Source: Neonectria sp. B-13 (Eukaryota; Ascomycota; Sordariomycetes; Hypocreales; Nectriaceae). From it: a DNA stretch of 64,000 nucleotides. The translations under genes and the position numbers were made by a program. The notes beneath the pieces are model-generated. The model saw nothing but the letters and a program-made list of their open reading frames with translations. It ran no database searches and was not told the DNA's origin. This document shows positions 10,368 through 21,403 of the stretch, piece after piece; the stretch's first letter is position 1; each line of letters starts with the position of its first letter. Location of the stretch: assembly GCA_002682825.1 (NCBI GenBank), contig NOKP01000001.1:3475296-3539295 (forward strand), given 5' to 3'.

Positions 10368-11687
10368 ATGGCGTCTCTAGAGGCGTTGTGGGGTCCAGCG
10401 ACCCGACAGCTCCTTAGAGTTGCCGTGGCAAAAACCACTTACGTGGTTCGCGCCAAGCTGGCCGTTATAACGCGCCCGCTGCAATCCGAATTCCACAATA
10501 TCGGTCTCAAGACTGTCCGACTTTCACGTCAGCCAATCCATCCCGTTGCGGTTCTCCGACAGCAGAAGCGCAGCTCAAAGTGGTTTTCGACGTCTGCGGC
10601 CCAGAACATCAGCCGTGTGGCCAAGAGGTTCATCAGCACCGAACCCAAGTCTACCCGATTCGATCGATCCAAGCTCCCATCGTCCAGCACCTCGCAACGA
10701 GTTGGACGGTCTTCTGGCCGAGCTCCTTTTGCCAGCGCCCTTCGTCCAAACTTGACGGGCGGCGCTCTGCCTCGATCTGCCGGTGGATATAGCTTGGGCG
10801 GTGGTGCTCGGTACTTCTCGCATACCCCGGCCGCTCCGGCGCAGGTGGTCCAGAATGTCTCCCAGGCAATGAGGGCCTTCTTCCTCTCCGGCCAGAAGCT
10901 TCGGTACGATGGTCCGGGTTCTCGAGGTGAACGGCAGTACCGTGCCGTTTCACCCATGGAGGACGAGGCGATGCACAAGTTCTCCTCTATCCCTCTCACC
11001 GCCCCCGGCTCCTTCATCGACTTCCAACTCAGCCCTACCGTGACCGCCCTCAGCCCTCTTGCTGCGGCAATCCCGGTTGCGTCTGAGACGACTGGCTTCA
11101 AGGCCGAGGCTGCCGCTGGCGCCTCTCTCAACACCGAGGGACTCCTCGATGTTCTCTCCGCTGACTTTGGCCGAGCATTGAAGGACCTAGCAGCCATCTA
11201 TGCCGACCTTCGTCGACTCGCAGTTTTAGGTGACCTTCCTATTATCTTGGAGCAAAAAAACATTCTCAGAGTTCGATTCCCCGGCGTTGACGCTGAAACC
11301 ATTGAGCGGCTTTGCGATGACATTGGGATTCAGCGTGGGATTGTGGGCGAGGATCCCAACTTTGGTCTTGCAGCCGGGGTTCCAGTGGCTCTCAAGTTTC
11401 CCTTTGCACCCGATGTCCCCAAGTCTCTCATGTCTCTGGGCGGCTCGGTCCGATCGGTGGAGGGTTACGACTGGGATGCATCGTCGTCGTTGGATGACGA
11501 TGACTTCGTCCGAGAGGCTTTTATGGAAGACATGGTCGATAACCCGTGGCTCTCTGATCCAGAAGGCTATGAGACGATGTCTCCTCCTCCGACCTCGTCC
11601 GAGCACGCATCAGACGAGTATGAGGGCCTCGAGGGAATCTACAGGTTCTTGGAGGAATGTGATCGAGGCCAGGGGATGGTCGGCTGA
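10368..11687 (+). CDS. Conserved fungal protein, probable mitochondrial targeting, 439 aa
   Basis: Single exon. The frame is open from 10212, but ATG 10368 starts the conserved-looking N-terminus MASLEALWGPATRQLLRVAV, rich in Arg/Ala/Val with no acidic residue for about 25 positions after Glu5. This fits a mitochondrial presequence, and more Arg/Ser-rich sequence follows to about residue 140. The middle contains a FIDFQLSPTV segment and a helical stretch around LSADFGRALKDLAAIYADLR; the C-terminal third is acidic (SSLDDDDFVREAFMEDMVD). From memory, orthologues in filamentous fungi are often labelled 'casein kinase II beta 2 subunit', but the Cys-rich zinc site of true CK2-beta is absent, so I would not use that name. 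Function unknown. Transcribed away from the minus-strand candidate at 9.1-10.2 kb. Confidence 0.8.
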   Translation: MASLEALWGPATRQLLRVAVAKTTYVVRAKLAVITRPLQSEFHNIGLKTVRLSRQPIHPVAVLRQQKRSSKWFSTSAAQNISRVAKRFISTEPKSTRFDRSKLPSSSTSQRVGRSSGRAPFASALRPNLTGGALPRSAGGYSLGGGARYFSHTPAAPAQVVQNVSQAMRAFFLSGQKLRYDGPGSRGERQYRAVSPMEDEAMHKFSSIPLTAPGSFIDFQLSPTVTALSPLAAAIPVASETTGFKAEAAAGASLNTEGLLDVLSADFGRALKDLAAIYADLRRLAVLGDLPIILEQKNILRVRFPGVDAETIERLCDDIGIQRGIVGEDPNFGLAAGVPVALKFPFAPDVPKSLMSLGGSVRSVEGYDWDASSSLDDDDFVREAFMEDMVDNPWLSDPEGYETMSPPPTSSEHASDEYEGLEGIYRFLEECDRGQGMVG

Positions 11688-12827
11688 GCTTTGTTGAAGC
11701 GGAAACGGAAACATGGGCTCCATTGAGCCGCAAATTGTAAGGATCTACACTCTTTTATACAGTTTGAAACGATACCAAATAGCTTAGTTCTGGACCAAGA
11801 ATTAGCCATCAATTGATTTCTTTGAGTTTTGTAAGCGCCAAGCACTATTTAGTATGAAGTGTTTTCTTACCATGACTCCGACCACAGACGTGACATTATC
11901 ACATTTTAAGGACCTATGTCTGCGTGCTTTGTTGTGGAAAGTAGCGAACTTGGTTGTTTGCCCCCTCGTCGAAAGCTGCTGTACTATTCTTGGATTCCCG
12001 GCCCATCTCCTGACGTCCGTGGCGTCTGTGACTTCATACGATGATGCTCTGGTGAGGCGGCATGGGCTTGTTGCGGACGGCGATAGGGAGACTTTTGGTC
12101 CAGCAAGGTGGTCTCTGTGGAAATGTTCTGAAGCAGCATGCCAAAAGAAATGAGTTGGGCGCACCGATGCTGGCATTCAATGGAAGACGACGAGTCCATT
12201 GTTGCGATTGTGGATGATGCGGACGGGAGGTAGACACGCCCCGCAGTGACATACTTCCGGTACCTAAATAGTGGCACAGCGGGTGGCATGGCAGATACGA
12301 CGATTAGGTGGGGCTTAGGCAAGACGACATTCACAGGATGCAACGCTCCCTAATTGCAGGGCATAGAAGGATTTCAAAGGCTAGATACGGACCGTTCTTT
12401 CTCTGATGATTCAACCATGAGCCTTGGCTCCAACCAAGACCGAGATTGCGACGAACTTGGTTGAGATCTCGTCGACCACGAAACAAGATGGCGCTGGAAC
12501 GGTCCCCAAAGACGGCATGACAAAAGAGACAACAAATAGAGAGAATAAGTTCAAATAGAGGAGAAGAGCCAGAAAATACACAGATCGCCAAGTACTATTA
12601 TTGCCTTGCTCCTTCGCAAACTTCATTGCCATGTCTCAGCTCTCTGCGATATTTAATGCCAGCCGTGCTCCCGTCACCCATTGACAACTCACTCACAACC
12701 TCAAATTCTGCTGCCTGAGCAAGCAACATGGCTCGACATATCCACCTCTCAACCCCAGCCATGGCCCGCAAACCCTACCTCCTGTCCCGATAATCTTTTT
12801 CATTTCGCTTCGTCAACCACCCGCCAA
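11688..12827. other. Intergenic region upstream of the TBCE gene
   Basis: Contains the 3' flank of the previous gene and the leader of the next. Short frames on both strands (longest 11984-12343, minus, 119 codons) show no motif or plausible composition. A 21-codon upstream ORF lies at 12728-12793. Confidence 0.5.
12728..12793 (+). promoter_or_regulatory. Upstream ORF in the TBCE leader
   Basis: ATG at 12728 opens a 21-residue frame (MARHIHLSTPAMARKPYLLS followed by Arg) ending TAA at 12791-12793, 34 bases before the TBCE start at 12828 and in another frame. If the transcript starts upstream of it, ribosomes would meet it first. Whether it is in the mRNA is unknown. Confidence 0.35.
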
Positions 12828-14681
12828 ATGTCTTCGTCGCACCACATCGGACAGCGCGTGTCCTACGACGGTGCCCTTTGCACGGTGAGGTTCATCGGCA
12901 ACGTCGCGGGCACCACGGGCGTCTGGCTCGGCGTGGAATGGGACGACTCCGCCCGCGGCAAACACAACGGCTCTCACAAGGGCGTCCGCTACTTCTCATG
13001 TAACTCACCATCATCATTATTATTGTCGTCACTTCTCGTGAAAGCTCTTCTCTGACCCGTCCCGCAATAGGCCGCTCAAAGTCGCCCACCGCCGCGTCCT
13101 TCGTGCGGCCCTCGCGCCCAGCCGACCCGTCGCGCAGCTTCCTCGCAGCCGTCAACGCCAAGTACGCCGAGGAGTACACGCTGCCGGATGGCAGCAGGGC
13201 CGCCGAGGAGATCATCTTCTTCGGGAAGCGCGCCGAGGAGGTCGGCTTCGAGAAGATCCGCCGCAAGCAGGCCAACATCGGCGAGCTGACGGTCGTTATC
13301 GTCGAGGACCTGCAGGTGGCGAGCGCGCTAGCCGACGACGAGGAGGCGGGCGCCATCACCCGGACGTGTCCCAAGATCGCACAGCTGGATGTCGGGCGCA
13401 ACCTGTTTGACCAGCTGCGCCCGGTGACGGATATCTGCCGCGAGCTGCCGGCCCTCCGAAGTTTGAGCATCAAGTGCGTCTTGTCCTACGTGCCCTACTG
13501 CAAACGGCCAGCAAGCAGATTGCTAACACAAGCACAGGGGCAATCGGTTTCAGGGTTTGCTAGAGGATGACTCCGGGGGCGCGTTCGACGGCGTCAGGGA
13601 ACTGGCGGTCCAGGAGACCATGATGACCTGGGAGGAGGCCTGCCATGTTGCTGCCAAGTGCCCGTCTCTAAACAACCTTGATGCTGGGTCTAACCAGCTA
13701 CACGCTCTGCCCATCGTCAACTACCGTAGTCTGGCATCCACTCTGACGTCTGTCAATCTTGAGTTCAACGACTTCAGAACCCTCGCAGACGTCGGCTCTC
13801 TCACTGCCCTCACTTCCCTCCGCAACCTCCACCTCAAGGGAAACAACATCATGGCTCTGGCCCCAGAGGGCTCTGAGGCACCTATATTCCCGGCATCTGT
13901 GCAATATCTCGACCTGTCCTACAACGACATCCAGGGCTGGTCGTTTGTGGACCAGCTCCTGAAGCACCTCCCGGGTCTGACAGGCCTGCGAATCAGCCAC
14001 AACCCAGTATACGATGCCGCTCATGTCGAAGCCAGCCCTGCTTCATCAGAAGAGTCCCACATGTTCACTGTCGCGCGTCTCGCGTCGCTCAAGTCTCTCA
14101 ACTTCAGCCAAGTCACCACCGCCGATCGCACAAATGCAGAAATGTTCTACCTCTCTCGCATTGGCAAGCAGCTTGCGGCTGTTGCGGAAACCGAAGAGGC
14201 CGACATCCTAGAGCTGCATCCTCGCTACGCGGAGCTGTGCGGGATCTACGGCGAGCCGAGCATTCTTCGTCGACCAGACATCAACCCGGCCTTCCTAGAC
14301 GCACGACTGATCACTGTCGGGTTTCATTGCCAGGACGGCGCCGAAAAGGCCACCAAGATCCCCAAGTCGTACGACATATACGCGGTGAAGGGCATCGCGG
14401 GGAAGCTCTTCGACTTGGCCCCTCTGAAGCTGGGGCTGGTCTGGGAGACGGGAGAATGGGACCCTGTGGCCGGGTTCGACGATCAAGAGGGGGACAGCAG
14501 CGACGAGGAAGACGCCGAAGAGGAGAGGGAGCGGCAGGGTCTCGATGCACACGCAACGGAGGATACCTTGGGCAAACCGGGACGGTGGGTCAAGAGAGAG
14601 GCCGAGCTGAAAGATGGCCCGAGACAACTCGGGTACTGTGTCGATGGGCTTGACGTCAAGATCAGGGTAGAAGCAAGATAG
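12828..14681 (+). CDS. TBCE: Tubulin-folding cofactor E (CAP-Gly + LRR), 572 aa, 3 exons
   Basis: Exons 12828-12999, 13071-13473 and 13538-14681; introns of 71 bases (GTAACT, CTGAC, TAG) and 64 bases (GTGCGT, CTAAC, CAG) keep phase, giving 573 codons with stop. The cofactor E family binds alpha-tubulin and acts with cofactors C and D to assemble or dissociate tubulin dimers in the cytosol. Residues 5-75 are a CAP-Gly domain: GVWLGVEWDD, then GKHNGSHKGVRYF, then TAASFVR. Leucine-rich repeats follow from about residue 150 to 370 (for example LRNLHLKGNNI, VQYLDLSYNDIQG). The last ~100 residues, with ITVGFHCQDG and KLFDLAPLKLGLVWETGEWD, fit the ubiquitin-like C-terminal domain, interrupted by an acidic insertion (EGDSSDEEDAEEERERQ). 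Corresponds to yeast PAC2 and fission yeast alp21. Followed 193 bases later by the CCCH gene on the same strand. Confidence 0.93.
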
Positions 14682-14874
14682 AAGGAAACATTTGCTTGGC
14701 TGTTGTTTGCCTTCGGGCAAACGAAAAGCAGCAACCCATCGCACAGCCCCAGCAAACATGCCGCTCCCGTCTCTGCATGACACATCGGATATAAGAGCGT
14801 CTTCTCTACGACCCAACGGCAGCCAATTCGTCTTTCCATCGTCGCTCCGCCCTCTCATCCGCCTCTAGTCGACA

Positions 14875-15783
14875 ATGCCTTCTCCCAAGCCTCAGTTCTT
14901 TCTCATCCGCCCGGGACTTGAGCGGTTCACCACGGCCGGCGAGCTCATCGTCCAGCCCGGAAAGATCGTTCCTCTGGTTCCCATCGACCTGCTTCCGGAA
15001 TGGCTGGAGGTGATCGGGGTCCCTCGGTGTCTGCGGCCAGACCAGACGCCCGGGATGAACAACCTGGGGTCATTCCATGCCGAGACCGAAACCTACCGGC
15101 TCAAGTTCATCCGTCCCGACGAGGACACGGAGAGCCAGGACGCAGCCAGTGACGATACGAACGAGTCGGCCGTCCACTCGCCTTCACCCAGTACTGCTTC
15201 ACCGCAGCCACCATCGCGCGTTGAGAGTTCCGCAGCCAGCAACACCACGCCCAAGCCCGCCCAGCGCGTATCCCAGGGCCTTGCAGCTAGCCGCCACAAC
15301 CCTCTCAACAACAACACGGCACCGGCTCCGGCTCAACGTATCACCTCGCCTCCGCCTCCACAGCGAGCGGCCAAGAAGCCAGTTAAAGCCAGCCCATCAT
15401 TCTGTCGTCACTGGTGCCACCACGGGACGTGCAAATGGGGCCTGGCCTGCCGGTTCCAGCACGCCATGCCCAACGACTTCGAGGGGCTCGCGACGGTTGG
15501 CCTGGCAGACTTCCCAGAGTGGTGGCTGGCAGCCGTCGGCGTGCTCCCGATGCCGCCGAGATCCCGAGACACGAAGCCCCCAAAGAAACAGAAGCAGAAG
15601 AAGGTGCCGGCCAACATCAACCATATAAAAGGCTCACATCTAGAGGAGAAGGCTCCCGTCAGTGAGCGCCGCGGCCTGACGGTGCTGGATGAGGATGAGG
15701 AGATGGAGGATTCCAGTAAGGAACAGGGAAAACCTGCTCAAGGGCTCGCGACTGAGGCGGACGAGTACTTGATTGAGATGTGA
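14875..15783 (+). CDS. CCCH zinc-finger protein, 302 aa
   Basis: Single exon. A conserved-looking N-terminal block (residues 1-80, with FFLIRPGLERFTTAGELIVQ and LLPEWLEVIGVPR) precedes a Ser/Pro/Ala-rich linker. One C-x8-C-x5-C-x3-H finger follows at residues 177-196 (Cys177, Cys186, Cys192, His196) in FCRHWCHHGTCKWGLACRFQH. After it come a short conserved stretch (LADFPEWWLAAVGVLPMPP), a Lys-rich segment and an acidic tail. Single CCCH fingers of this form generally bind RNA, so a role in RNA metabolism is likely but not shown. The short echo between PEWLEVIGVP near the N-terminus and PEWWLAAVGVLP after the finger hints at an internal duplication. The 3' flank starts with a GCAAC tandem repeat. 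Confidence 0.85.
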   Translation: MPSPKPQFFLIRPGLERFTTAGELIVQPGKIVPLVPIDLLPEWLEVIGVPRCLRPDQTPGMNNLGSFHAETETYRLKFIRPDEDTESQDAASDDTNESAVHSPSPSTASPQPPSRVESSAASNTTPKPAQRVSQGLAASRHNPLNNNTAPAPAQRITSPPPPQRAAKKPVKASPSFCRHWCHHGTCKWGLACRFQHAMPNDFEGLATVGLADFPEWWLAAVGVLPMPPRSRDTKPPKKQKQKKVPANINHIKGSHLEEKAPVSERRGLTVLDEDEEMEDSSKEQGKPAQGLATEADEYLIEM

Positions 15784-15784
15784 T

Positions 15785-15833
15785 AGCAACGCAACGCAAC
15801 GCGACACAACGCAACACAGCGCAACGCAACACG
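15785..15833 (+). repeat. Degenerate GCAAC/ACAAC pentamer tandem repeat
   Basis: About ten pentamers (GCAAC with ACAAC, GCGAC and ACAGC variants) begin directly after the CCCH gene's stop codon and so lie in its 3' untranslated region. Confidence 0.85.
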
Positions 15834-16460
15834 GGTTTAGACTACAGATAGGCACGGTCTAGATCCATCTCCGTGCAGGTGGCAAAACGCACGTAGCCGT
15901 ATTCCAAAACAGTTTGTTTCAGCAGCTGAGGGGCTAATCTGCACATTGTTTAAGTGCGATACGTGTAACTTAAGTCCGCAACCAAAAGCCGAAGCCGCGA
16001 CTTGCGGAGCGGATTTGTGGAACCGAGCTTGCGGAAGCCAACTGGGATGTATTCTCCGCCTGCGCAGGGTCTTGTACAAAGTGCAGATGCATGCTTCAAC
16101 GAGCGGCCCTTGTCTGTCGGCATTAGATAAACCCGTATGGGGCCATCGGCTTTACATGGTATGGATGCAAAGCCGACCATGTCTCGCGAGTTCGCGCGGA
16201 GTTTAGAACACCCATCGATTTTACTTATTGGTTTGGACGCAAAGCCGACCATGTCTCACGGAATTCGCCATGGAGTTTAGCATAACCGTCGAAACAGGTG
16301 TATGATGTTGAGATGATAGATATTGGATAGTGGTTTCAAAAGGCTTATAAGATGATCGGGTCGAGATAGTAACAATCAATCAATATCGGAATCATTCTGT
16401 CTTCAGTACATACCACAACATCTCACCTTTATACAGCTCGTACATCATCAAATCGCTATC
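15834..16460. other. Intergenic region between CCCH gene and pyridoxal reductase gene
   Basis: No gene supported. Contains an imperfect ~72-bp tandem duplication (16143-16288) and then an AT-richer stretch with the likely promoter and leader of the reductase gene. Confidence 0.6.
16143..16288. repeat. Imperfect ~72-bp tandem duplication
   Basis: Two copies of a unit beginning CCATCG, sharing GCAAAGCCGACCATGTCTC at 16167 and 16239 and GGAGTTTAG at 16198 and 16272. The offset moves from 69 to 74 bases along the unit, so small indels separate the copies. Lies about 170 bases before the reductase ATG. Confidence 0.85.
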
Positions 16461-17553
16461 ATGGCTCAGATTCTAGGAAAGCAGGTCGGCGCTATTGGCT
16501 TGGGTCTCATGGGTATGTCTTCTCAATAACATCAGCCTCGTCGTCTTCAAGACTAACACCCTCAGGCTTCACTTGGAGACCGGTTACCCCGCCCCTGGAT
16601 CAGGCGCTGGAGGCAATGCGCACAGCCCTCAAGAATGGCTGTACTGTGTGGAACGCCGGCGAGTTCTACGGCACGCCAGAGTACAACAGCATGACCTTGG
16701 TCAAGCATTACTTCACCAAGTATCCCGAGGACGCTGACAAGGTCTCCCTCTTCGTCAAGGGTGGCTTAAACCTCCAGACCTTTGCCCGCGACGGATCGCC
16801 CGAAGGCATCCGGAAATCGCTGGACAACGTCATCGCTCAGCTTGGCGGGACCAAGAAGGTCGACGGCTTTGCATGCTCCAGGAGAGATCCTGCAGTCCCT
16901 CTTGAGATAACTCTCGGGGTTATCCAGAAGGAGTACATTGACACGGGTAAAATTGGTGGTGTCTACGTTTCCGAGTGCAGCGCCGAGACCATTCATGAGG
17001 CTTCCAAATACGCCAAAATTGTGGCGGCGGAGATCGAAGTGAGCATGTTCAGCACCGACTTCTTGAAGAACGGCGTTGCGGCGGCGTGTGCCCAGCACAA
17101 CATCCCAGTGCTGGCATATTCTCCCGTTGGAAGAGGAGTACGTTGAACCTACAGTCCTTCGCTTCGACACAGCTAACAGAAAACTAGATGCTTACCGGCA
17201 GATTCACGGAGGCTTCCCAGTTCAAGGAATTCGGGATGATTGCTTCATTCCCACGTTTCCAGGCCGAGGCGCTCGAGCACAACCTCAAGCTCGTCGCCCA
17301 AGTCAAAGATCTCGCAGAGAAGAAGGGGTGCACCCCGGCGCAACTTGCAATTGGATGGGTACACGGTCTAAGCAACCGCGACGGGCTGCCTACCATTATC
17401 CCTATCCCGGGAGCCACTACCGCGTCCCGAGTTGAAGAGAACGCCAAGGTCATTGAGCTGAACGAGGAGGAGATGAAGGCCCTTGACGACATTGTGGACA
17501 GCTTTGAAATCTCTGGAGGTCGATACCCCGCAGGTATGCCAACCGATACTTAA
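16461..17553 (+). CDS. Aldo/keto reductase, pyridoxal reductase (AKR8) type, 329 aa, 3 exons
   Basis: Exons 16461-16512, 16566-17137 and 17188-17553; introns of 53 bases (GTATGT, CTAAC, CAG) and 50 bases (GTACGT, CTAAC, TAG) give 330 codons with stop. The fold is a TIM-barrel NADPH-dependent reductase. Visible family features are the N-terminal VGAIGLGLMG strand, the catalytic-type Tyr in WNAGEFYGTPEYN, Lys in LFVKGGLN, a CSRRDPAVPLE segment like the family's ARxDPxVPIE, LAYSPVGRGMLTGRF, and the cofactor-phosphate region PTIIPIPGATTASRVEENA. The closest named relatives are fungal pyridoxal reductases (S. pombe plr1), which reduce pyridoxal to pyridoxine in vitamin B6 salvage. Substrate is inferred from family. 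Cytosolic, with no targeting signal. Confidence 0.9.
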
Positions 17554-18595
17554 AGAGGGAGGTCAAACCTATCTGGTCTTGTTTGTATTAGCATCGTCCA
17601 AATAGATAGAGGGCGACAGAAAAATGAGCAACATCGTGGTTGGATCAGCGAGAAGTTATCAACATGAGACCAAGATAGCGTAATGCCAGAATGGTCTTCA
17701 GAATTGCAGAATTCATAAAAATGAATACATCATGAAAATGTTTGTAGAACGGGCAAGTAACAGGGCACGACTTACCATGTGCAATCAACCGCGTCACGTT
17801 GTGAGTTCCTCAGCAGCGGCAAGCATTGGAACCCCAAAGGTAGTAAGAAAGGTTCCAAGAAGGAACTGATACTGGTTCACATGGCGCATTACGCACAAGG
17901 CGTCGCGTTTTAACCATGTCGGGAACAGTTGAAGGAAGAGATTGGAGAGAGGAGAGCATGTGTCGGAAAACTTGATATGTGGAGTTAGAAATCGCCTCAC
18001 GTGACTACTTGTTCGACATCCACCCAGCACCTCAGCTATTTACCTCTCATGGAATCGCTGAAATCAATCCTTCCAATAATCTTTACATTTTTATGTCCAT
18101 TCAATTTTCTTATAAAGTATGCACCTGAAAGTGCTCGTCATTAATGTCTTGCTATAACTTGTGATATTGATTTCGTGTCCAACTTCTAATGGATGACTGA
18201 CTCTTGCTCTCGAAACGGCTCCATCAACAACCACAGTTCTTCGGAGACTTCACCAACAATTCTACGCACACTCACCCAATCGGCCCCAAAAATATGTACT
18301 TCCCCACAGATAGGCGGCTCGGATTTATAACTGAACAACTTGGCCTCAAGACACACCGTGATTGCAGTGTTTTCACATGGTCCCTCTTGTGCAGGGTAAC
18401 TCGGGGGCAGCAAAGTGCCGTGTAATCACAAAGCGGCACGGGAAAGCAAGTAGGAGAATTATTCCGTTTCGAAGTCGTTGATCGTTCTAATCATAGTCTT
18501 TGGGGTATACTGGAGAAGTACCTATTGCCAACAATCTCAACAACAGAACCGAATATGTCCAGTGTGCTGCCTACTAATACTCCAATAACAGCTCG
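17554..18595. other. Intergenic region between convergent genes
   Basis: 3' flanks of the plus-strand reductase and the minus-strand dynein intermediate chain gene. AT-richer than the coding parts; short frames only, no motif, no recognisable RNA gene. Confidence 0.6.
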
Positions 18596-20735
18596 CTAAT
18601 CCATGACCGCGCCATTCAAGCCAACCGCCTCAAGGCGATTCACAAGCTTCTTCACGTTCGTCCAGTCCTCGTTCTTCAGCCCCTCCTTGCCGCCCAAACC
18701 GCTGGCTACTTCAAATACGGTCAAAGAACCGTCAATTCCACCAGTGGCTAGGCGCTTGCCCTCATTCGGCTCCCAGGCCACCTTGTTCAGACTCTTGGAT
18801 AGCATGGTCCTACCATCCTTTCGGGAGCTGGGCGATATCCGTGAAACAGGTTCTTCGGTTTCCACAGCAATATCCCAGAGCTCGAGCCAGCCGGCGCCGT
18901 CCACCAGCGCGAAGACGCTGGGCTTGGTAGGAGACCACTTTGCATCGTACACGACATCCTCTCGCACGAAATCGATCAAGGGCGCAATACTACCATCCCC
19001 TGTGCCAATCGTAGAAGTAGCCGCAGGTGCGCGGACTTTCCAGAGTTTGACGCTCCAATCCAAGGACGACGAAATGACCAAATCGCCGAGATCCACCGGC
19101 CCCCTAGCGGGGTGAAAGTCGACCGACATGACAGGCGCGGTGTGGCCCTTGTAGCTGATCTTCTTGTCGACGCCGGCCTTGGCCCCGGCTCGGTCATATC
19201 TGTGGCAAGGGAAAATGGTACCCTCCTCACTGCCCACGAGGAAGAAAGTGGGGTCGGTCTGAGGGAAGGACAAGCATGTAGGGCTCACGTCCTCGACCGC
19301 GACCTTGGCCTGACTAGGATTCTTCAACTCGAGGAGTTCCTGCGGCTGCGCAAACACATCCATGCTCCAGCCACAGACGACACCATCCGTCGAGCACGAT
19401 ATGATGTTGTTGGCGTTTTGAGTACCGACAATATCAACAGAGTAGATGGGATGAGCATGCCCATACCCTGTTAATGGTGTTTTCTGAACAGGCGCTGCTT
19501 TGGCTCTCGTATCCCAAAGCAAGACCTGACCACTGTACGAGCCGCCGATAATGAGGTTATTGTGGTAAGGAGAGAATTTGGCCGTCAATATATCGGACTG
19601 TGCAGTGAAGACAAACTCCGGGCGGTCCTGCATGTGTAGATTCCACACCTGAACCAGGCCATCAGGCTCATGGGGAGCGGTAGGGTTCTTCGTGTAGGAT
19701 GCAAGGAGCAGCTCGCCGAACTTGGGCGAGAAGTCAATTCCACTGATCATCCGTTTCTTAGACCAACGGTCGTCGAAGAACTGAGCCACCTCCTTTATGC
19801 GGTGCTTCCCGCGACCGCCCGTGTTGCCGCTCTCCTCATCCTCGTCATCCACATCCTGGCCTTGGAGGGCATAGTCCGTAAGGATGTCGTAGTTCTCCTG
19901 GTCGAGGGCTCTCTCAATCACCTTGGTAGACTTATCGAGAAAGTCAATGAACTCATCAGACTGCGCCACCGCATCGAGTTCTTCTGTGGTCAGATTCCTT
20001 GAAGGGTGGTTTGTTGACGAGAGAGTGCTTTGAAGCACGACGCCGTCGGTGAGAAACTCTTTGGTCGCCCTCAACTCCTCTTCGACCTCCTCCCTGATCG
20101 TCTGTCGTAGCTCTTCTTCCCGATCTCGTTCCCTCCTGCTCAGCCGCTTGCTGGGTGAAGAGGTTGTTCCGGGTAAGTCATCCGCTTCTGAAATGAGAGA
20201 TTGTGCTCTTGGTCTGTTGGGGAGCATCCAGTCCTCGGTGGTCTGGACACCCTTGCTGTAGGAAAAGACCTCCTTGACCGGCGACGGTGGACACTCGTAG
20301 ACGGTCGTGAGAGGGGCAGTGGTGAGGCTGATGGGTCGCGGGGGAGCCTGAACGCTGGAAGGGGGGGCAGTCTCGGAGGTTTCATTGCTAATTTCGCCGG
20401 CGCTGAGAACGCTGTTGGGGCGGCTGCCGCGCGGAGCGGGGGAGGCGGTGCCTCCAGTCGAACCTGGCCTGCTGTCGCCGGTGAGTATTTCGAGGAGATG
20501 CTCGATCTCGCGGCGGCTGTCTGCTCTTCCGGGCGTCGGCGATATCAACTGCGTGGGAGGAAGCGTTAACGTAACTCGTAGGCGCGAAGCATTGGGATAT
20601 TGGGCAACTTACGTCGCTGGGGCCGCCGATACTGGCGCGACCGGCAGTGCTCTGGCTGGCCCGAAGCTCCCTCTGCCGCTTGAGCTCTGCGAGCTTTGCT
20701 CTCTTGGCAAGAATCTCATCTCGACGTTGTTGCAT
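18596..20735 (-). CDS. Cytoplasmic dynein intermediate chain, 691 aa, 2 exons
   Basis: Exon 1 is 20735-20613 (41 codons), exon 2 is 20548-18596; the 64-base intron has a GTAAGT donor and CAG acceptor and falls in phase 0. The N-terminus, MQQRRDEILAKRAKLAELKR, is the charged helix by which intermediate chains bind dynactin p150. A Ser/Pro-rich part follows, then EVFSYSKGVQT, which resembles the light-chain binding region. A coiled, charged segment (RRERDREEELRQTIREEVEE) precedes six or seven WD40 repeats from about residue 270 to the end, including VQVWNL, VLLWDTR, VCGWSMD, VKLWKV and LELWDIA. The subunit links dynein heavy chain to light chains and cargo or dynactin. Divergent from the ATP synthase e gene, 668 bases apart. 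Confidence 0.92.
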
Positions 20736-21403
20736 TGTGCTCGGTCCACAATCCCATTGCGGGACGGGCAGATCGCTGGGGGAGCTATTCGCGAGACAGG
20801 ACGGTGAGGACAAGCGAGGGGTCGGGAAGTCCAAGACAGAGAGAGGTTCCCGCTGGGACAGCTGGGAGCAAGAACGTGGCAAAAGATATCAGGCGCGTCT
20901 TGGCAGTCGATGTAGCCCGGATGTCAAGGGAGGTTCGCGTCGTCGTGCAAGTGTAGAATCCGTCCGGGTGATGATGTCCCTTTGACGTTTTGGCGATCGA
21001 TCCGCAGCTAAACTCGCCAATAAGACGAGATGCAGAGGTCCCCCCAGTGCCCCCTGCAGGGGACTGCTGCACAGCGCCCGCCAGAGGGCGTTATGGGGGC
21101 CCCGGTACGTACCTGGAGTATCGTGGCCCAAGGGGGAATGGATCAAGCACGTGATCCCGCCGGCCGGCTCACTGGCTTCAGCTCGCCCGAGCTCCCAGCC
21201 GCCGGGCGGTGGTGTCGCTGCGAACTGGAAAATCTGCGACTTTTCCCGAGGACTTTTCCATTTCTTCACCTCACGCCGACGCAGTAATTCCCTCGAGCCA
21301 CCCCGACAGGGTCCATTGACAAGCCATTGTCGACCCCCGAATATCTCATCAACCTTCCTTTCGCTTTCCGACACCGTCGCGCCCTTTTGCGACCGTCTTC
21401 CCA
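20736..21403. promoter_or_regulatory. Divergent promoter of dynein IC and ATP synthase e
   Basis: The 668 bases separate the two start codons and must carry both promoters. A perfect 12-bp palindrome, CCCCTGCAGGGG, lies at 21051-21062 near the middle, within a C-rich stretch. Confidence 0.5.

Noticed and set aside
10529..11197. 222-codon minus-strand frame
   Set aside because: Antisense shadow of the 10368-11687 coding frame.
11266..11281. AGAGTTCGATTCCCC, like a tRNA B box
   Set aside because: It lies inside the coding frame of the 10368-11687 gene and no tRNA-like A box or acceptor stem can be paired around it.
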